Shown here piece by piece: positions 1 to 10,908 of a DNA stretch of 60,000 nucleotides (positions are counted from its first letter, which is position 1; each line of letters begins with the position of its first letter). Made by a program: the position numbers and the translations under genes. Source of the DNA: Strigamia acuminata (Eukaryota > Arthropoda > Chilopoda > Geophilomorpha > Linotaeniidae); NCBI GenBank assembly GCA_949358305.1, contig OX442314.1:8985060-9045059 (forward strand), in the 5' to 3' direction. Under the pieces are notes generated by a model. The model was given only the letters and a program-made list of their open reading frames with translations, was not told the origin of the DNA and did no database searches.

Positions 1-39
1 CCTGTTGATGTCTGGTGTTTCACCTAGTGGCAAAACACG

Positions 40-415
40 AAATTACTCAAGTTTTTAACTGTACGATTAACGTAATTTGGGCTAATTAACTCAAATTTAC
101 GTTAAATAAAACTTAATTTTGGCTAATTAACTAAAATTTACGTTAAATACAACGCAATTTTGGCTAATTAACTCGAATTGACGTTAAATACAGCGTAATT
201 TTGGTTAATTAACTAAAATTTACGTTAAATACAACTTCATTTTGGCTAATTAACTCGAATTGACGTTAAATACAGCGTAATTTTGGTTAATTAACTCACA
301 TTTACGTTAAATACAACTTAATTTTGGCTAATTAACTCAAATTTACGTTAAATACAACGCAATTTTGTCTAATTAACTCAAATTTACGTTAATACAACGT
401 AATTTTGGCACTTTA
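40..415. repeat. AT-rich tandem array (~60-bp units) in calpain intron
   Basis: About six imperfect units are built on ggctaattaactcaaattt followed by acgttaaatacaac. They alternate between two sub-variants. The array lies 3' of the last visible calpain exon, and 1-585 holds no other recognisable feature. Confidence 0.85.
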
Positions 416-585
416 AGTCACATTTTCATCATTTTTAATTGCTTGATTTGATCTTACATCCATCATAATTATCAGATATTTGCACGTGGAGTATTTGAAC
501 TGCAAGTGACCAAAATTCTCTGAAACACAAAAATTAAAAAAAATTAAATCAAAATTAGAAAAAAATTAATTAAATTCACACACAC

Positions 586-3500
586 CATAAGCCAACGCAT
601 AATCCAAACATTTCTTCAACTCGGATCCATCGGTCTCTTTATCCTAAAAACAAAATTAAACGCAAAATGAATGCAAATAAAAACGAATAATTGGTTGTGA
701 AAACACTTACCGGACCGGCAAGATTGTCAAAATATTTCTTGAGCGATTGCGTCGTCACGTCGACCTCCGAATGGATGCCGTTGTTGTTGATGGAACCGGG
801 GATTGCGTTGTCCTCGGGATCCGCGAGCGGTCTGAAAAGAGAAAAGGATGTTTCGGTATTTTTGTTTTGTTTTGTTTTGTTTTTATTTTGTTACTGGGTC
901 GAGTGTTTGGCCTCGCTGAAGACGCGGACTGTGAACTCGGCTTCCTCGTTGGGGCTCCAGGTGGTAGGGATTATGACGTACTCGCCGGGTTTTAGTGCGA
1001 AACGTTGGACTACGGATCGGGAGTTGGAGTAGGAGTTCACTTGGCCGACGGGTTGGTTGTAGTAGAAATAGTTGCGGGTTAGGGGCATTGAGGTGTTCGG
1101 CAAAACCTGTGGGGATTGAGAGTGGAAAATTATTGTCAAAAAAATAAATGTGAGAAATGTGAAGAGATGGAGGGAATGAAATTATTGCAGAAAATTGTGG
1201 ATAAGGTGAAGAAAAAATTGGATAAATGGGGAAAGGAATTGGAAAAATGGGAAACAAGATGCAGAAAATTGAAAAATCTGAGGAATAAAATGAAGAAAAT
1301 TTGGCAAATTTGAGAACAGTTAGAAAAATGGGAAAGAAATTGGACAATGGAAATAGAAAAGATTGGAAAATATTTTCCTGCATTTTATAGTATTTTACGT
1401 TAATAATTTGCAATATATTCCTGCATTTTGCAATATTTTCCAGCTTTTTGTAGTATTTTATAGTAATAATTTGCAATAATTTTCAATAATTAAAATTTGC
1501 AATATATTCCTGCATTTTGCAATGTATTCCTGCATTTTGCAATATATTCCTGCATTTTGCAATATATTCCTGCATTTTGCAATATTTTTCTGCATTTTGC
1601 AATATATTCCTGCATTTTGCAATGTATTCCTGCATTTTGCAATATATTCCTGCATTTTGCAATATATTCCTGCATTTTGCAATATTTTTCTGCATTTTGC
1701 AATATATTCCTGCATTTTGCAATATATTCCTGTATTTTGCAATGTATTCCTGCATTTTGCAATATATTCCTGCATTTTGCAATGTATTCCTGCATTTTGC
1801 AATATATTCCTGCATTTTGCAATATATTCCTGCATTTTGCAATATATTCCTGCATTTTGCAATATATTCCTGCATTTTGCAATATATTCCTGCATTTTGC
1901 AATATTTTCCTGCATTTTGCAATGTATTCCTGCATTTTGCAATATATTCCTGCATTTTGCAATGTATTCCTGCATTTTGCAATATATTCCTGCATTTTGC
2001 AATATATTCCTGCATTTTGCAATATATTCCTGCATTTTGCAATATTTTCCTGCATTTTGCAATATTTTTCTGCATTTTGCAATATATTCCTGCATTTTGC
2101 AATGTATTCCTGCATTTTGCAATATATTCCTGCATTTTGCAATATATTCCTGCATTTTGCTATATTTTCCCGCAGCATTTTGCAATATTTTGCATTATTT
2201 TGCAAGATTTTTCAGTTTCCCAAATTTTTTTCAAAAATAAAAAAAATAAACTAGAAAATAACAGTAAAAAGGCCGCAAAAAAACTGAAAAACAATGAAAA
2301 AAAAACCCTTACAGCGTAAATAAAAAATCCAATGGTCAAATTTTCCCATCCCACTTGTTTATTACTCCTCCTATCTTTCTGTAACAACTCCACAACAAAG
2401 GACGCTTTATTATCGTCATCTTCGTCGTGATCCTCAACCCGCAAACGAACTTGAGGATTCAACCAAAAAGAATCTATAAAAAAAAAACACAAAAAATGAA
2501 ATCAAAAAATCACAAAAATCTCAGCCAACGAGCGTCGCAAAACCCACCATATCGTAATCGACCCCCTGCCGAGTGATCCCGGACCCACTGCGAACGCACG
2601 ATGCTCGTGGTCCACGTTCGCAACGGATCCACGAGTGCATCGGCGGTCAAATTGCAGATTTCCACCCCGTGAAAATTGCGAACAAAATCGCGAAAATCCA
2701 TCCAGAATTCGCCGTCGTCTCTCTTCACGACCCCCAAGCGGTTCCTTTCTTCATTGGACAACAATTTCCACTCGTCGGAACTGAAAAATTAGAAAAAAAA
2801 TTTGTTTTAGGATTTTTATTAAATTTGTCGTTTGGAAAGTTTTACTTGTCGCTCCACGCTCCTCGCCACTCCACGTAACTTCCCCACGGGTTCCGCACGC
2901 GAAGCAATTCGACATTTCGTCCGCCGGCCGTCACTTCGGCCTTGGCTGTCACGCTGTAAGCGTGACCCGTCACCAAGCCGCTCGGCAGTTTCACGTTATT
3001 CGAAGAATCGCCCTGGATTAATGTTTGAAAAGTCAATTTTTTAATTTTTAAAATGGGGATCGGCCATTAATGACGTCATGCTCTGAAGATTTGTGGTAAT
3101 TTGTCATAAATTTGATAATACACGGCTAAATTTCGGCTAAATTTCGACAGAAATAATAAAAATTTGCTAAATTTCGACAGAAATAATAAAAATTTGCTAA
3201 ATTTCGACAGAAATAATAAAAATTTGCTAAATTTCGACAGAAATAATGAAAATTTGCTAAATTTCGACAGAAATAATGAAAATTTGCTAAATTTCGACAG
3301 AAATAATGAAAATTTGCTAAATTTCGACAGAAATAATGAAAATTTGCTAAATTTCGACAGAAATAATAAAAATTTGCTAAATTTCGACAGAAATAATGAA
3401 AATTTGCTAACTTTCGACAGAAATAATGAAAATTTGCTAAATTTCGACAAAAATAACCCAAAATTTGCTAAATTTCACTAGAAATAATAAAAATTTGCTA

Positions 3501-4801
3501 AATTTCTCTAGAAATAACCAAAATTTGCAAAATTTCTCTAGAAATAACCAAAATTTTCAAAATTTCTCAGAAATAACCAAAATTTGCTATATTTATCTAG
3601 AAATAACCAAAATTTGGCATATTCCTTTAGAAATAACCAAAATTTGCTACATTTCTCTAAAAATAACCAAAATTTGCTAAATTTCTCTAGAAATAAGCAA
3701 AATTTGCTAAATTTATCTAGAAATAACCAAAATTTGCGACATTTCTCTAGAAATAACCAAAATTTGCTAAATTTCTCTAGAAATAACCTAAATTTGGCAA
3801 ATTTTGACAGAAAATACAAAAATTTTGCAAAATTTTGCAAAAATTTATCAAAATTTGGCCAGAATTTTTTAAAAACTTGAACATAACATGGCCAAATCAA
3901 CCAAAAGCAACAAAAAAAATCCCCAAATAGCATCGAGTCATTTCTGGACATGTCCCCTCAGCAAATAACCATACATAAATCGCAGCACCGATCAACGAAC
4001 GGCGAGCAAACGCTTTCGAAAACAACCGATTCAAATTCGGCGGCGGCTCCGACAATATATACTGCTCAACCAAACCGCCGGTGAAATCGGTCAACGCATC
4101 GGTATTGGTCCCCGCTCTCAGCGACTCGTACGAGCCATGAAGCCTAGAAAAGAAACATCGATAAACATCGATTAAATAACTCGTCAAAAAATACCGATAT
4201 ATCGGTTTCATCACTTACTTCGCATACGCCTTCTCCAATAGTGCGCCCCAGAACTCATTTTCGTGATTCGAATGCACGAAAACGAGTTGGCCCGAGATAG
4301 TCGGAAGTTTATCGTCGATAACCACTTCAACCCACTCGCCGTATTGCCAGAATCGGAATCGAAAGATCCCCGCATACCAGTTATCGGCAAACGACTGCCC
4401 GGGCGGGATCACCCTCTCTAATAAATGGCGGTCCTCGGACAAACAAGCGGCCGCCGCGACCACCCAACAGTCGCCTGATAAAAAGACGCGAATCGATTAC
4501 GTGGCGGTGTTAATCGATTTTTTTTTCTATTACCGAGTTCGCCTTGGATGAGATCGAACCGGCTCCCTCCGTCTAAATAAAAGTTCGGTTCGGTGAAGTA
4601 GTATTTACAGATCTCTCTCGGGCGCATCCATTTATACACGTTAGTCGGGTAGTTACTGAATCGGCGCGTGTAATAAATCGATTTCATAGTCGCTGGAAAA
4701 TCCGGGTCTTCGAATAGCATTCCCGCTTGTAAGCATTTTACTCGCAGCCGTTCAAAATTCGACGATGCGACCACGACCGGTTCCAAACCACTCATTGTGT
4801 A
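586..4801 (-). CDS. Calpain (calcium-dependent cysteine protease), 3' end beyond window
   Basis: Nine exons join in phase: 4534-4795 (ATG at 4795, just inside an exon whose acceptor lies near 4802), 4219-4474, 3975-4143, 2846-3012, 2548-2780, 2313-2473, 895-1106, 711-831, 586-643, giving about 546 residues. The papain-like core is clear: QGELGDCW carries the catalytic Cys across the exon 1/2 junction, GHAYSV the His, and VRNPWG the Asn. The block [12 protein letters not shown] closes the protease core. Domain III follows (FWLNPQ, then [12 protein letters not shown] and [12 protein letters not shown]). The last visible exons begin the linker and penta-EF-hand part ([12 protein letters not shown]), so the calcium-binding C-terminus is off the left edge. 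Family role: limited intracellular proteolysis in response to Ca2+. Introns hold long tandem arrays, but every exon reads open, so the gene looks functional. Assignment is secure; the exact subtype is not. Confidence 0.93.
1497..2175. repeat. 20-bp minisatellite in calpain intron
   Basis: About 33 head-to-tail copies of tgcattttgcaatatattcc, with substitutions confined mainly to positions in the atatattcc half. The unit is 20 bp, so all six frames stay open and produce spurious long ORFs. It sits in the 1.2-kb intron between the exons at 895-1106 and 2313-2473. Confidence 0.97.
3126..3800. repeat. 30-bp minisatellite, two subfamilies, in calpain intron
   Basis: From 3126 to about 3450 the unit is aaatttgctaaatttcgaca plus gaaataataa, about 11 copies. 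From about 3460 to 3790 a related 30-bp unit (gctaaatttctctagaaata plus accaaaattt), about 11 copies, takes over. The switch suggests two rounds of local expansion from one ancestor. The array lies between exons 2846-3012 and 3975-4143. Confidence 0.95.
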
Positions 4802-5800
4802 TCTAAAAATTAAAATTAAATTAAATAAACACTAAATTCGTCTGGATTGGGGTTAAGTATCACTTTGAGGCAAGAAATTAGAGTTTTTTAGTACGGAATT
4901 AAAATTTTTGATGTATTTAACGGGATTTTACAAATATCCCGCTTTGATGACTCCCACTCTTACCTCGTTCTTGGTCAAGCGTGACCACACCTATTCGTTG
5001 CTCCCAAGGTAACTCAGATGGAAATTCATTTGCATGCGAGACAACAAGTGGTAGCAGAAGCTATGGAATTGTGGGACATCTAGTGGTGAAATGTTGAAAT
5101 ATTTAATTAAATTTGATGTTTTTATTTTATTTTATTTTTTTAAATGGAAATTTTAATGGAATTGGTGAGGAAATGAAGAATTTTTGGTTTGTTTTTAATT
5201 AGAATTTGTGGTTTGTGCGTAATTTTAATAAAGAGGAACGTTTATCGTTTGTTTAAACGAACGGAAGAGGTCGCTAGGTGTTTGAATCTGCGGTCATTTT
5301 GGAACATATTGAATCGATCTAGAACAATCACTAAAAAATTATTAAAAGGAAAATGTTTTTAATGAAATGATGTAATTATAAATAAAATAGTCCGTTTTTA
5401 CATGTCGTGCAAAGGAATTTAAAATTTAGAATTAAATTTAAATGGGTGAATAAGAAATTGATTTCAATAGATTTTTGCTTTATTGGCAAAAACTTTTTTG
5501 TTTACAATTGATTAGTATTAACATTTGAAATGTGCTAATTTTCAAAATATTTTTCATCAATTGAATTGAATCGTCAGTCGTCATTTTTACTGAAAAGTAG
5601 AAAAGATATTACTCAAAAGAAATGACAACAATTTAAAAATTTAGCCAATAAGTTTATGCGTTCAATCATTCGAAAGTGTTTAAAACCACCCTCAATGTTA
5701 AACCAAACCAACCAAATAGATGTTTATTAGTAAGTTGCTTTTTAATCTTAGCCCAATTATGAACAGAAGAGTTTGCCACCGGTATACATACATTTCGGGT
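4802..5800. other. AT-rich intergenic stretch upstream of calpain
   Basis: I see no gene here. The stretch between the calpain start and the small peptide gene is AT-rich and unique, with no array or transposon end I can recognise. It would hold the calpain promoter and 5' untranslated exon(s). Confidence 0.5.
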
Positions 5801-5802
5801 AG

Positions 5803-5976
5803 TTAAGATCTGTCTGTTAAGATCTGTCTTGATTCGCCTCCTTCCTGCCGTCGCTGTCGCTATAAAAATTGGAGATTTTTTTAAAGATAAAATATAAAAA
5901 CAAAGTTGAAACATACATTCAGGGAATCACCAACACACAGCACAAAGACGACGAACACGATCATTATATAATTCAT
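5803..5976 (-). CDS. Candidate small secreted peptide (about 38 aa, two exons)
   Basis: Exon 1 (5917-5976) starts MNYIMIVFVVFVLCVGDS, a compact hydrophobic signal peptide, and ends at a GTATGT donor. Exon 2 (5803-5859) follows an AATTTTTATAG acceptor and adds 18 residues (RQRRQEGGESRQILTDRS) before TAA. The mature part would be short, Arg/Gln-rich and without Cys. A TATA element and initiator-like sequence lie 90-110 bp upstream of the ATG, the spacing expected of a real transcription unit. I do not recognise the family. Exon 2 is open further in another frame (to 5666), so the downstream exon choice is uncertain; the signal-peptide exon is the stronger part of the call. Confidence 0.4.
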
Positions 5977-6057
5977 TTTCAACGGATGCTTTTGGGGTAG
6001 AAGAATTGAACGATGTTATGAATAGCGAATGGAAGACTTTTCTTGTTGAATGTCGGG

Positions 6058-6092
6058 GCTGTCACTGCATCGGTAGCAGCCGAATATATACA
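6058..6092 (-). promoter_or_regulatory. TATA-type core promoter for the small peptide gene
   Basis: On the minus strand TATATATT (6090-6083) is followed about 20 bp downstream by GCAGTGAC, close to the arthropod initiator TCAGT. The inferred start is near 6065, giving an untranslated leader of about 90 nt. Confidence 0.35.
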
Positions 6093-6294
6093 CAGTTATT
6101 AATGGCCACATCTGGTCTCATAATTGATTGCATTCAATCGGGTTAGAGATTCTATTTAATTTTAATATTTTAATTCATTAAAATGAATAGATTATCAATT
6201 AGAGACGTAAATATTAAATAACAAATAGAACAGGTAATAAACTATTTTTAAAAGGTAAATTATCATAGATATGGATGTCATAAAGTTTATATAA

Positions 6295-7590
6295 AATTTA
6301 TATATTTAATATTAGAATTTATATATTTAATATTAGAATTTATATATTTAATATTAGAATTTATATATTTAATATTAGAATTTATATATTTAATATTAGA
6401 ATTTATATATTTAATATTAGAATTTATGTATTTAATATTAGAATTTGTATTGTAATGGATCGCGAGTCTAGATGGTTTAGAAGCGTTTGAAAGACGCCGC
6501 GAAACAGTAAATGGCTCCAAAGGCCTGGTTTAGTACCTGCCGTAGGTCGAATGTGCGCAGGAGATTGGTAGCTAACACACTCTCAGATACTGTACATACA
6601 CTAATATTTAAATTAATGCCGGGTACCCCGAGCTGTAAAATCGGAGACAGGGCGTCCAGTAGTCGCGTCCGAACCAAAACCCAACGCGTGACCCGTAAAC
6701 GAATGCACGTCTCGTAATGGTTCATAAGCAACTCCAGACCGTTAAGTCCGATTAGAGTGGGCAATTTTCTCGTGCTTATCTTCCGCACGGGCCCAAATCC
6801 TAACACTAAACCTAACTCTATGCTTAATTAAAGCTAAAGCCTAAATGGAAGGCGGCTAAACTAAGCTATGCGCACGCATGCGAAATAAAGAGACACAACT
6901 TCGAATTACCGGCCAGCTAATCCTGTTAGGCCTCAGAAAACGCGTCACGGCGCCTAAAAACATGCAAACATGGACGAAAATGGCTACGAGTGGTGTAAAA
7001 CCGTGAGTTAACACTGGAAAATGAATGAAAGCCCAAAGCCGTGTTGCAGAACTTTGGGGCAGAAACAAAGCCACGAGTGGGCCTCGAAAAGTGAATCAAG
7101 CTTGGATTTGAACACTGGCTACGAAGTAGCACCTCCGTGTTCGGCTGCTCAAGCAAGACTGAAGAAAAAGAGGAAAAATAGGGTGAGAGGTAAACTTGGA
7201 CTCAACCAAGCTTGACCAATCACGGAAGAGTCAAGAGCCAATCAGTACAGTCGGTGCATACTAAGTGTATGACTAACGTCGACGCGTACTGACCAGAATG
7301 CAAATAGACTTGCATCGAAATCATAAACTAAAGAAGAAAAACTAGGAAAAGATAAGAGAAAAGAGCAAGAATGAAGAGAAGTTTAGGAGTGAGTAAGAGA
7401 TAAGATAGAAAGAAAAATGAGGAAAACTCACGAATGAACATGACACGAAACAACAAAGGTAGAAAAATATCAAATTAGATTTAATGGGAACACAACACGG
7501 GGAAACAATGCGTACTATTCGTACGCGTGAACACCGGGCCGTGACAGTATATTTAATATTAGAATTTATGTATTTAATATTAGAATTAAT
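6295..7590. repeat. 21-bp AT minisatellite split by a solo LTR
   Basis: Seven to eight copies of tttatatatttaatattagaa run from 6295 to 6450. The same unit resumes at 7547, on the far side of the solo LTR, and fades by about 7590. The array is therefore older than the LTR insertion. Confidence 0.85.
6451..7546 (-). mobile_element. Solo LTR, Gypsy-type family A (1,096 bp) with 4-bp TSD
   Basis: The element starts TGTAATGGATCGCGAG and ends GGGCCGTGACA, and is flanked on both sides by GTAT (6447-6450 and 7547-7550). The same LTR occurs at 21521-22652 next to a polypurine tract, which fixes the orientation as minus. No internal sequence remains, as expected after LTR-LTR recombination. ORFs inside it are fortuitous. 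Confidence 0.88.
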
Positions 7591-7875
7591 ATTGGAATTT
7601 ATATATTGAAAAAAAAAAATTTTGATGTAATATTATTTTCATTAAAAAATTGTTTTTTTTATCACAAAAAATGAATTGTTTTTTTTTCCTTAAAAAATTG
7701 TTTTTATTTCCTTAAAAAATTGTTTTTTTTTTCTTAAAAAATTGTTTTTTTTTCCTTAAAAAATTGTTTTATATTCATAAAAAATAAATTAATTTCATCT
7801 TCATAAAAAAAAATTTTTTTTAAATTGTCTCGAACATGAAAAAAAATGAAAATTTTAGAAGTTTGTCCAAAGCAG
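7591..7875. repeat. Low-complexity (A/T)n block
   Basis: About six imperfect copies of ccttaaaaaattgttttttt. A relative of this sequence occupies the broken first exon of the third FkbM unit at 16400-16670. It abuts the 3' end of the first FkbM gene. Confidence 0.7.
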
Positions 7876-10286
7876 TTAAAGATATTTAAGATATTTCTTT
7901 ATGAAGATAAAATCATAAACAGTCTTTTCCAACGTGATGTAGCCCATTGTTTTCATGAAAGCTTCTAGTTCCTCGGGTTTTTTGTTGTTGTAATGTTCTA
8001 CTGCAAAAACATTGATGTTGACCTTTTGAAAGGGAATGGTCTTCAACACTGGCAACTCAAATCCTTCAACGTCCAGCACGAAGTAATCGATGTTCGTGAG
8101 ATTTGCAGCATTCAACAAGGAATACACTGGGAAACAGTCAACCAGATACGAACCTGAATATGTAACGTTATTTTCTCCCAATTTACTCTGCATCCCGTTT
8201 GATGTCAAAATCATCTGTAAAACACAAATCATCGTTATGCGCATTCAAATTTCAGTTTTTTCTGTTTTTAGTGTTTCGGGAAACAGAATGGAGACCGAAA
8301 ACAGCCATAAAATATCCTCAAAAAATGCATAAATATACTCCAAACCGATACAACGTGGTCCTAACTCCTATTGGTTGAGCCGGATTACGCCTAACTGTGG
8401 ACTATGCTCTACTACGCGTGAAAAGTAGTTCTGTTTATTTTCAATGAATTTCAGTGTAAAAAGTGACTAGAATTGTTTCTACTGTTTACAGAAACACAAC
8501 AAATTATTTAAAAAGAAACTTTATGTGGTCCCGATTGCATATTAACAAACTACAGGCGTTTCAGGAATCTTTGCGGCCAGGAGTGACTAATACATCTACC
8601 GGAATGATTAACGCAGGAAGGGCAAGTTCTGCTCAAATTGCGCTCACCTCGCTTTAACTGGGTCAAACAAAGCAAAACAAGCGAAACAAATCAAACTAAC
8701 ACCCAGCACACAGACGATAAATTCAAATTTTCATGGCCGTTCAAACTATTGATGCGTTAGTCATTCCTGGCCAGGAAATCAGCACAGGGATTCCTGAAGC
8801 GCCTGCTGAAATTTGGCTGGACAATTGGCGATAAGTTTTGTAAGTCCAAGTAGAGTGCAATTGCATATAAACTATACAGTATGATGTTTGTTATTACTTT
8901 TTCTGTTTTATTGTGAGGGCTAAGACAAGCCTGCATCATGTAGGATTTACGATTCGAAAGCACCAACGAATAGAATTGAACAGGATGCGGTTCCACGAGA
9001 AGTCCTGTCCAGCCTAGATATCGTTCGAGGTAGATGGTCATTGAATGAGACTCCGGGTGGTATGCACCAGCTTCAAAAAAAATCCCATTTTTTTTCTAAT
9101 TTGATAAAACAATTTATATAAATTTCAATAAAAACTGAGAAATTTTTGTTAAATTTCAATAAAATCTGAGAAATTATTGATAAATTTAAAATTTCATGAA
9201 ATTTTAATAAATATCAAGAAGTATCAAGAAACATCAAGAAATTTCAATACATATCAAGAAATTTCATGAAATTTTAATAAATATCAAGAAGTATCAAGAA
9301 ATTTCATGAAATTTTAATAAATATCAAGAAGTATCAAGAAACATCAAGAAATTTCAATACATATCAAGAAATTTCATGAAATTTCAATAAATGTTCAGAA
9401 ATCTAAAGAAATAACAAATATTGAGAAGCAGGGGCGGATATAGCACCCGGCTATTGGGGCTTGAGCCCCGGGCCCCCAAATTCTAGGGGACTCCCGAAAC
9501 TCTGGGCCATGTACTAAAAAAAAAAAAAAAAAAAAAAAAGTCGCTAAAAAAAAGAAAAAAGAAGAAAGGTCACAAAAAAATTTTGAGAAAGGGGCCCCGA
9601 AAAAACCTCAAGCCCCGGGCTCCCGAAAAGCTAGATCCGCCCCTGTTGAGAAGAAATATTACTAAATATTGAGAAATATTGAGAAATATCAAAATATATT
9701 GAGAAATATCAAGAAATATTGAGAAATATCGAGAAATATTGAGAAATATCAAGAAATATTTAGAAACATCAAGAAATATTAATAAATATTGAGAAGTTTC
9801 AAGAAATATTAATAAATATTGAGAAGTTTCAAGAAATATTAATAAATAATGCAAAATTTCAATAAAAGCAGACATTTTTGATAGATGTCAACAAGAATTG
9901 GCAAATTCCAAATAATGACTTACAGTTTTGAATATTCTTGAACTTAAATTGGCTAACTCAACCGATACTGGATCCGAAACAAATGGATCCTCTAATTTAT
10001 ATGGATAGGAATTGGGTTTAATCAAAACCTCACTTCTAATGTATTCAATCAGCAATGGGTCTAGCTGCTCTCTTCCAGCCATATCAAAATCATTCCACTT
10101 TCTTTTCAATTCTCTTGAAACACAACCTGAAAACAATCCATAACAAATCATCAAAAAAAAGAATACACATAAATATATATTTCCCATACTAATATTTTGA
10201 CTGACAATCCAAGAATACATCATAATGGTAACAACAAGAAGAGGTATAAATGATACCAGCATTTTTTTCTTCATTAATTTGTGCAT
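7876..10286 (-). CDS. FkbM-type methyltransferase-like type II membrane protein, copy 1 (intact)
   Basis: Three exons all join in phase 0: 9924-10286, 8898-9095, 7876-8214 (about 299 aa). Exon 1 encodes a short cytosolic head and a transmembrane anchor (LVSFIPLLVVTIMMYSWIV), then a conserved RSEVLIKPN stalk. Exon 2 carries the nucleotide-fold start, GIFFEAGAYHPESHS and GWTGLLVEPHP, the FkbM/Methyltransf_21 signature. Exon 3 carries NIDYFVLDVEGFELPVLKTI, typical of the second half of that fold. In arthropods this fold occurs in expanded families of secretory-pathway proteins whose substrate is usually unknown; a location in the ER/Golgi membrane is inferred. It is the only unit here with no break. 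Intron 1 holds a hAT-like MITE and AT arrays. Confidence 0.85.
9180..9860. repeat. Short tandem AT arrays in FkbM copy 1 intron
   Basis: Units such as aatttcaataaatatcaaga (9180-9420) and gaaatattgagaaatatcaa (9655-9860) flank the MITE. Related units fill the matching intron of the other copies. Confidence 0.85.
9429..9646. mobile_element. hAT-type MITE (218 bp) with 8-bp TSD
   Basis: Terminal inverted repeats CAGGGGCGGATATAGC and GCTAGATCCGCCCCTG (15 of 16 matching) are flanked by perfect 8-bp duplications TTGAGAAG at 9421-9428 and 9647-9654. The interior is a (A)n tract and a second, weaker inverted repeat around gagccccgggc. There is no coding capacity. An 8-bp TSD with CAGGG ends is the mark of hAT transposition. 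Confidence 0.9.
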
Positions 10287-10299
10287 GATTGATTATGTT

Positions 10300-10440
10300 T
10301 TTCCAGGAAAGATTCAGAGTTCTAGTATTCCTGTTTGTGTGCACATCCTGCTGTGTTTGGTTTGTCTGTTAGGTGTGGATAGTATTTTATCTACATTTTA
10401 TAGTCATTTTATTATGAAAATCTTTTAATATCCCACCATA
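10300..10440 (-). promoter_or_regulatory. Conserved upstream block of FkbM copies 1 and 2
   Basis: The segment upstream of the copy 1 ATG (ttcctgtttgtgtgcacatc, then tagtcattttattatgaaa) recurs at 12548-12660 upstream of copy 2. Retention outside the coding exons suggests a shared promoter, or simply recent duplication. The rest of 10441-10908 shows nothing I can name. Confidence 0.4.
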
Positions 10441-10908
10441 AAATGCAGACTAGGATTGATGTTGATGAACTTGGATTTGCCTTTATTTGACTTTCCCAGA
10501 TATCAAGTGTCGACGGAGTGTACCGTTGACTAAAACCTAAAACCATTACTATACAAAATAAAATCACAACTAAATCTGTAAAATGTTGGAAATGGCAACA
10601 GCATATGGTGATGTTGGGAGCCTAAAATGAATTTTTTATTGCCTAAAATGACTTTTTGGGGACACGCTAGGTGCGATGCGATTCGCGCCGCCTCGCAAAG
10701 CGATTTTGACGTCATCAAAAATGACGTTAGGTCACACCTGATTGGCTGCAATCAAAATCGCAGACCAAAAAGTACGCGCCGCCATCGCTCCTAGTGTGTC
10801 TCTAGCATAATAGTGAATCTTTTATTGTCAAATGTGAATTTTTTTGGACTAAAAAGGAAATTTTAAATACCGGTATGGTTTTTTTTTGTGCAAAAATGAA
10901 AGAAAAAA

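Noticed and set aside
1497-2175. Possible CRISPR array
   Set aside because: Repeats are contiguous without unique spacers, and the genome is eukaryotic.
1458-2319. Six long ORFs of CILQYIPAF or [10 protein letters not shown] type on both strands
   Set aside because: They come from translating a 20-bp minisatellite with no stop in most frames; the region is a calpain intron.
3076-3951. ORFs of LSKFSKF / NLLNFDRNN type
   Set aside because: Translation of the 30-bp array in a calpain intron.
8090-8657. Plus-strand ORFs opposite the FkbM exons and in the intron (also 20011-20578)
   Set aside because: They are conserved only because the DNA is a recent duplication; the minus-strand exons have the splice sites and the domain.
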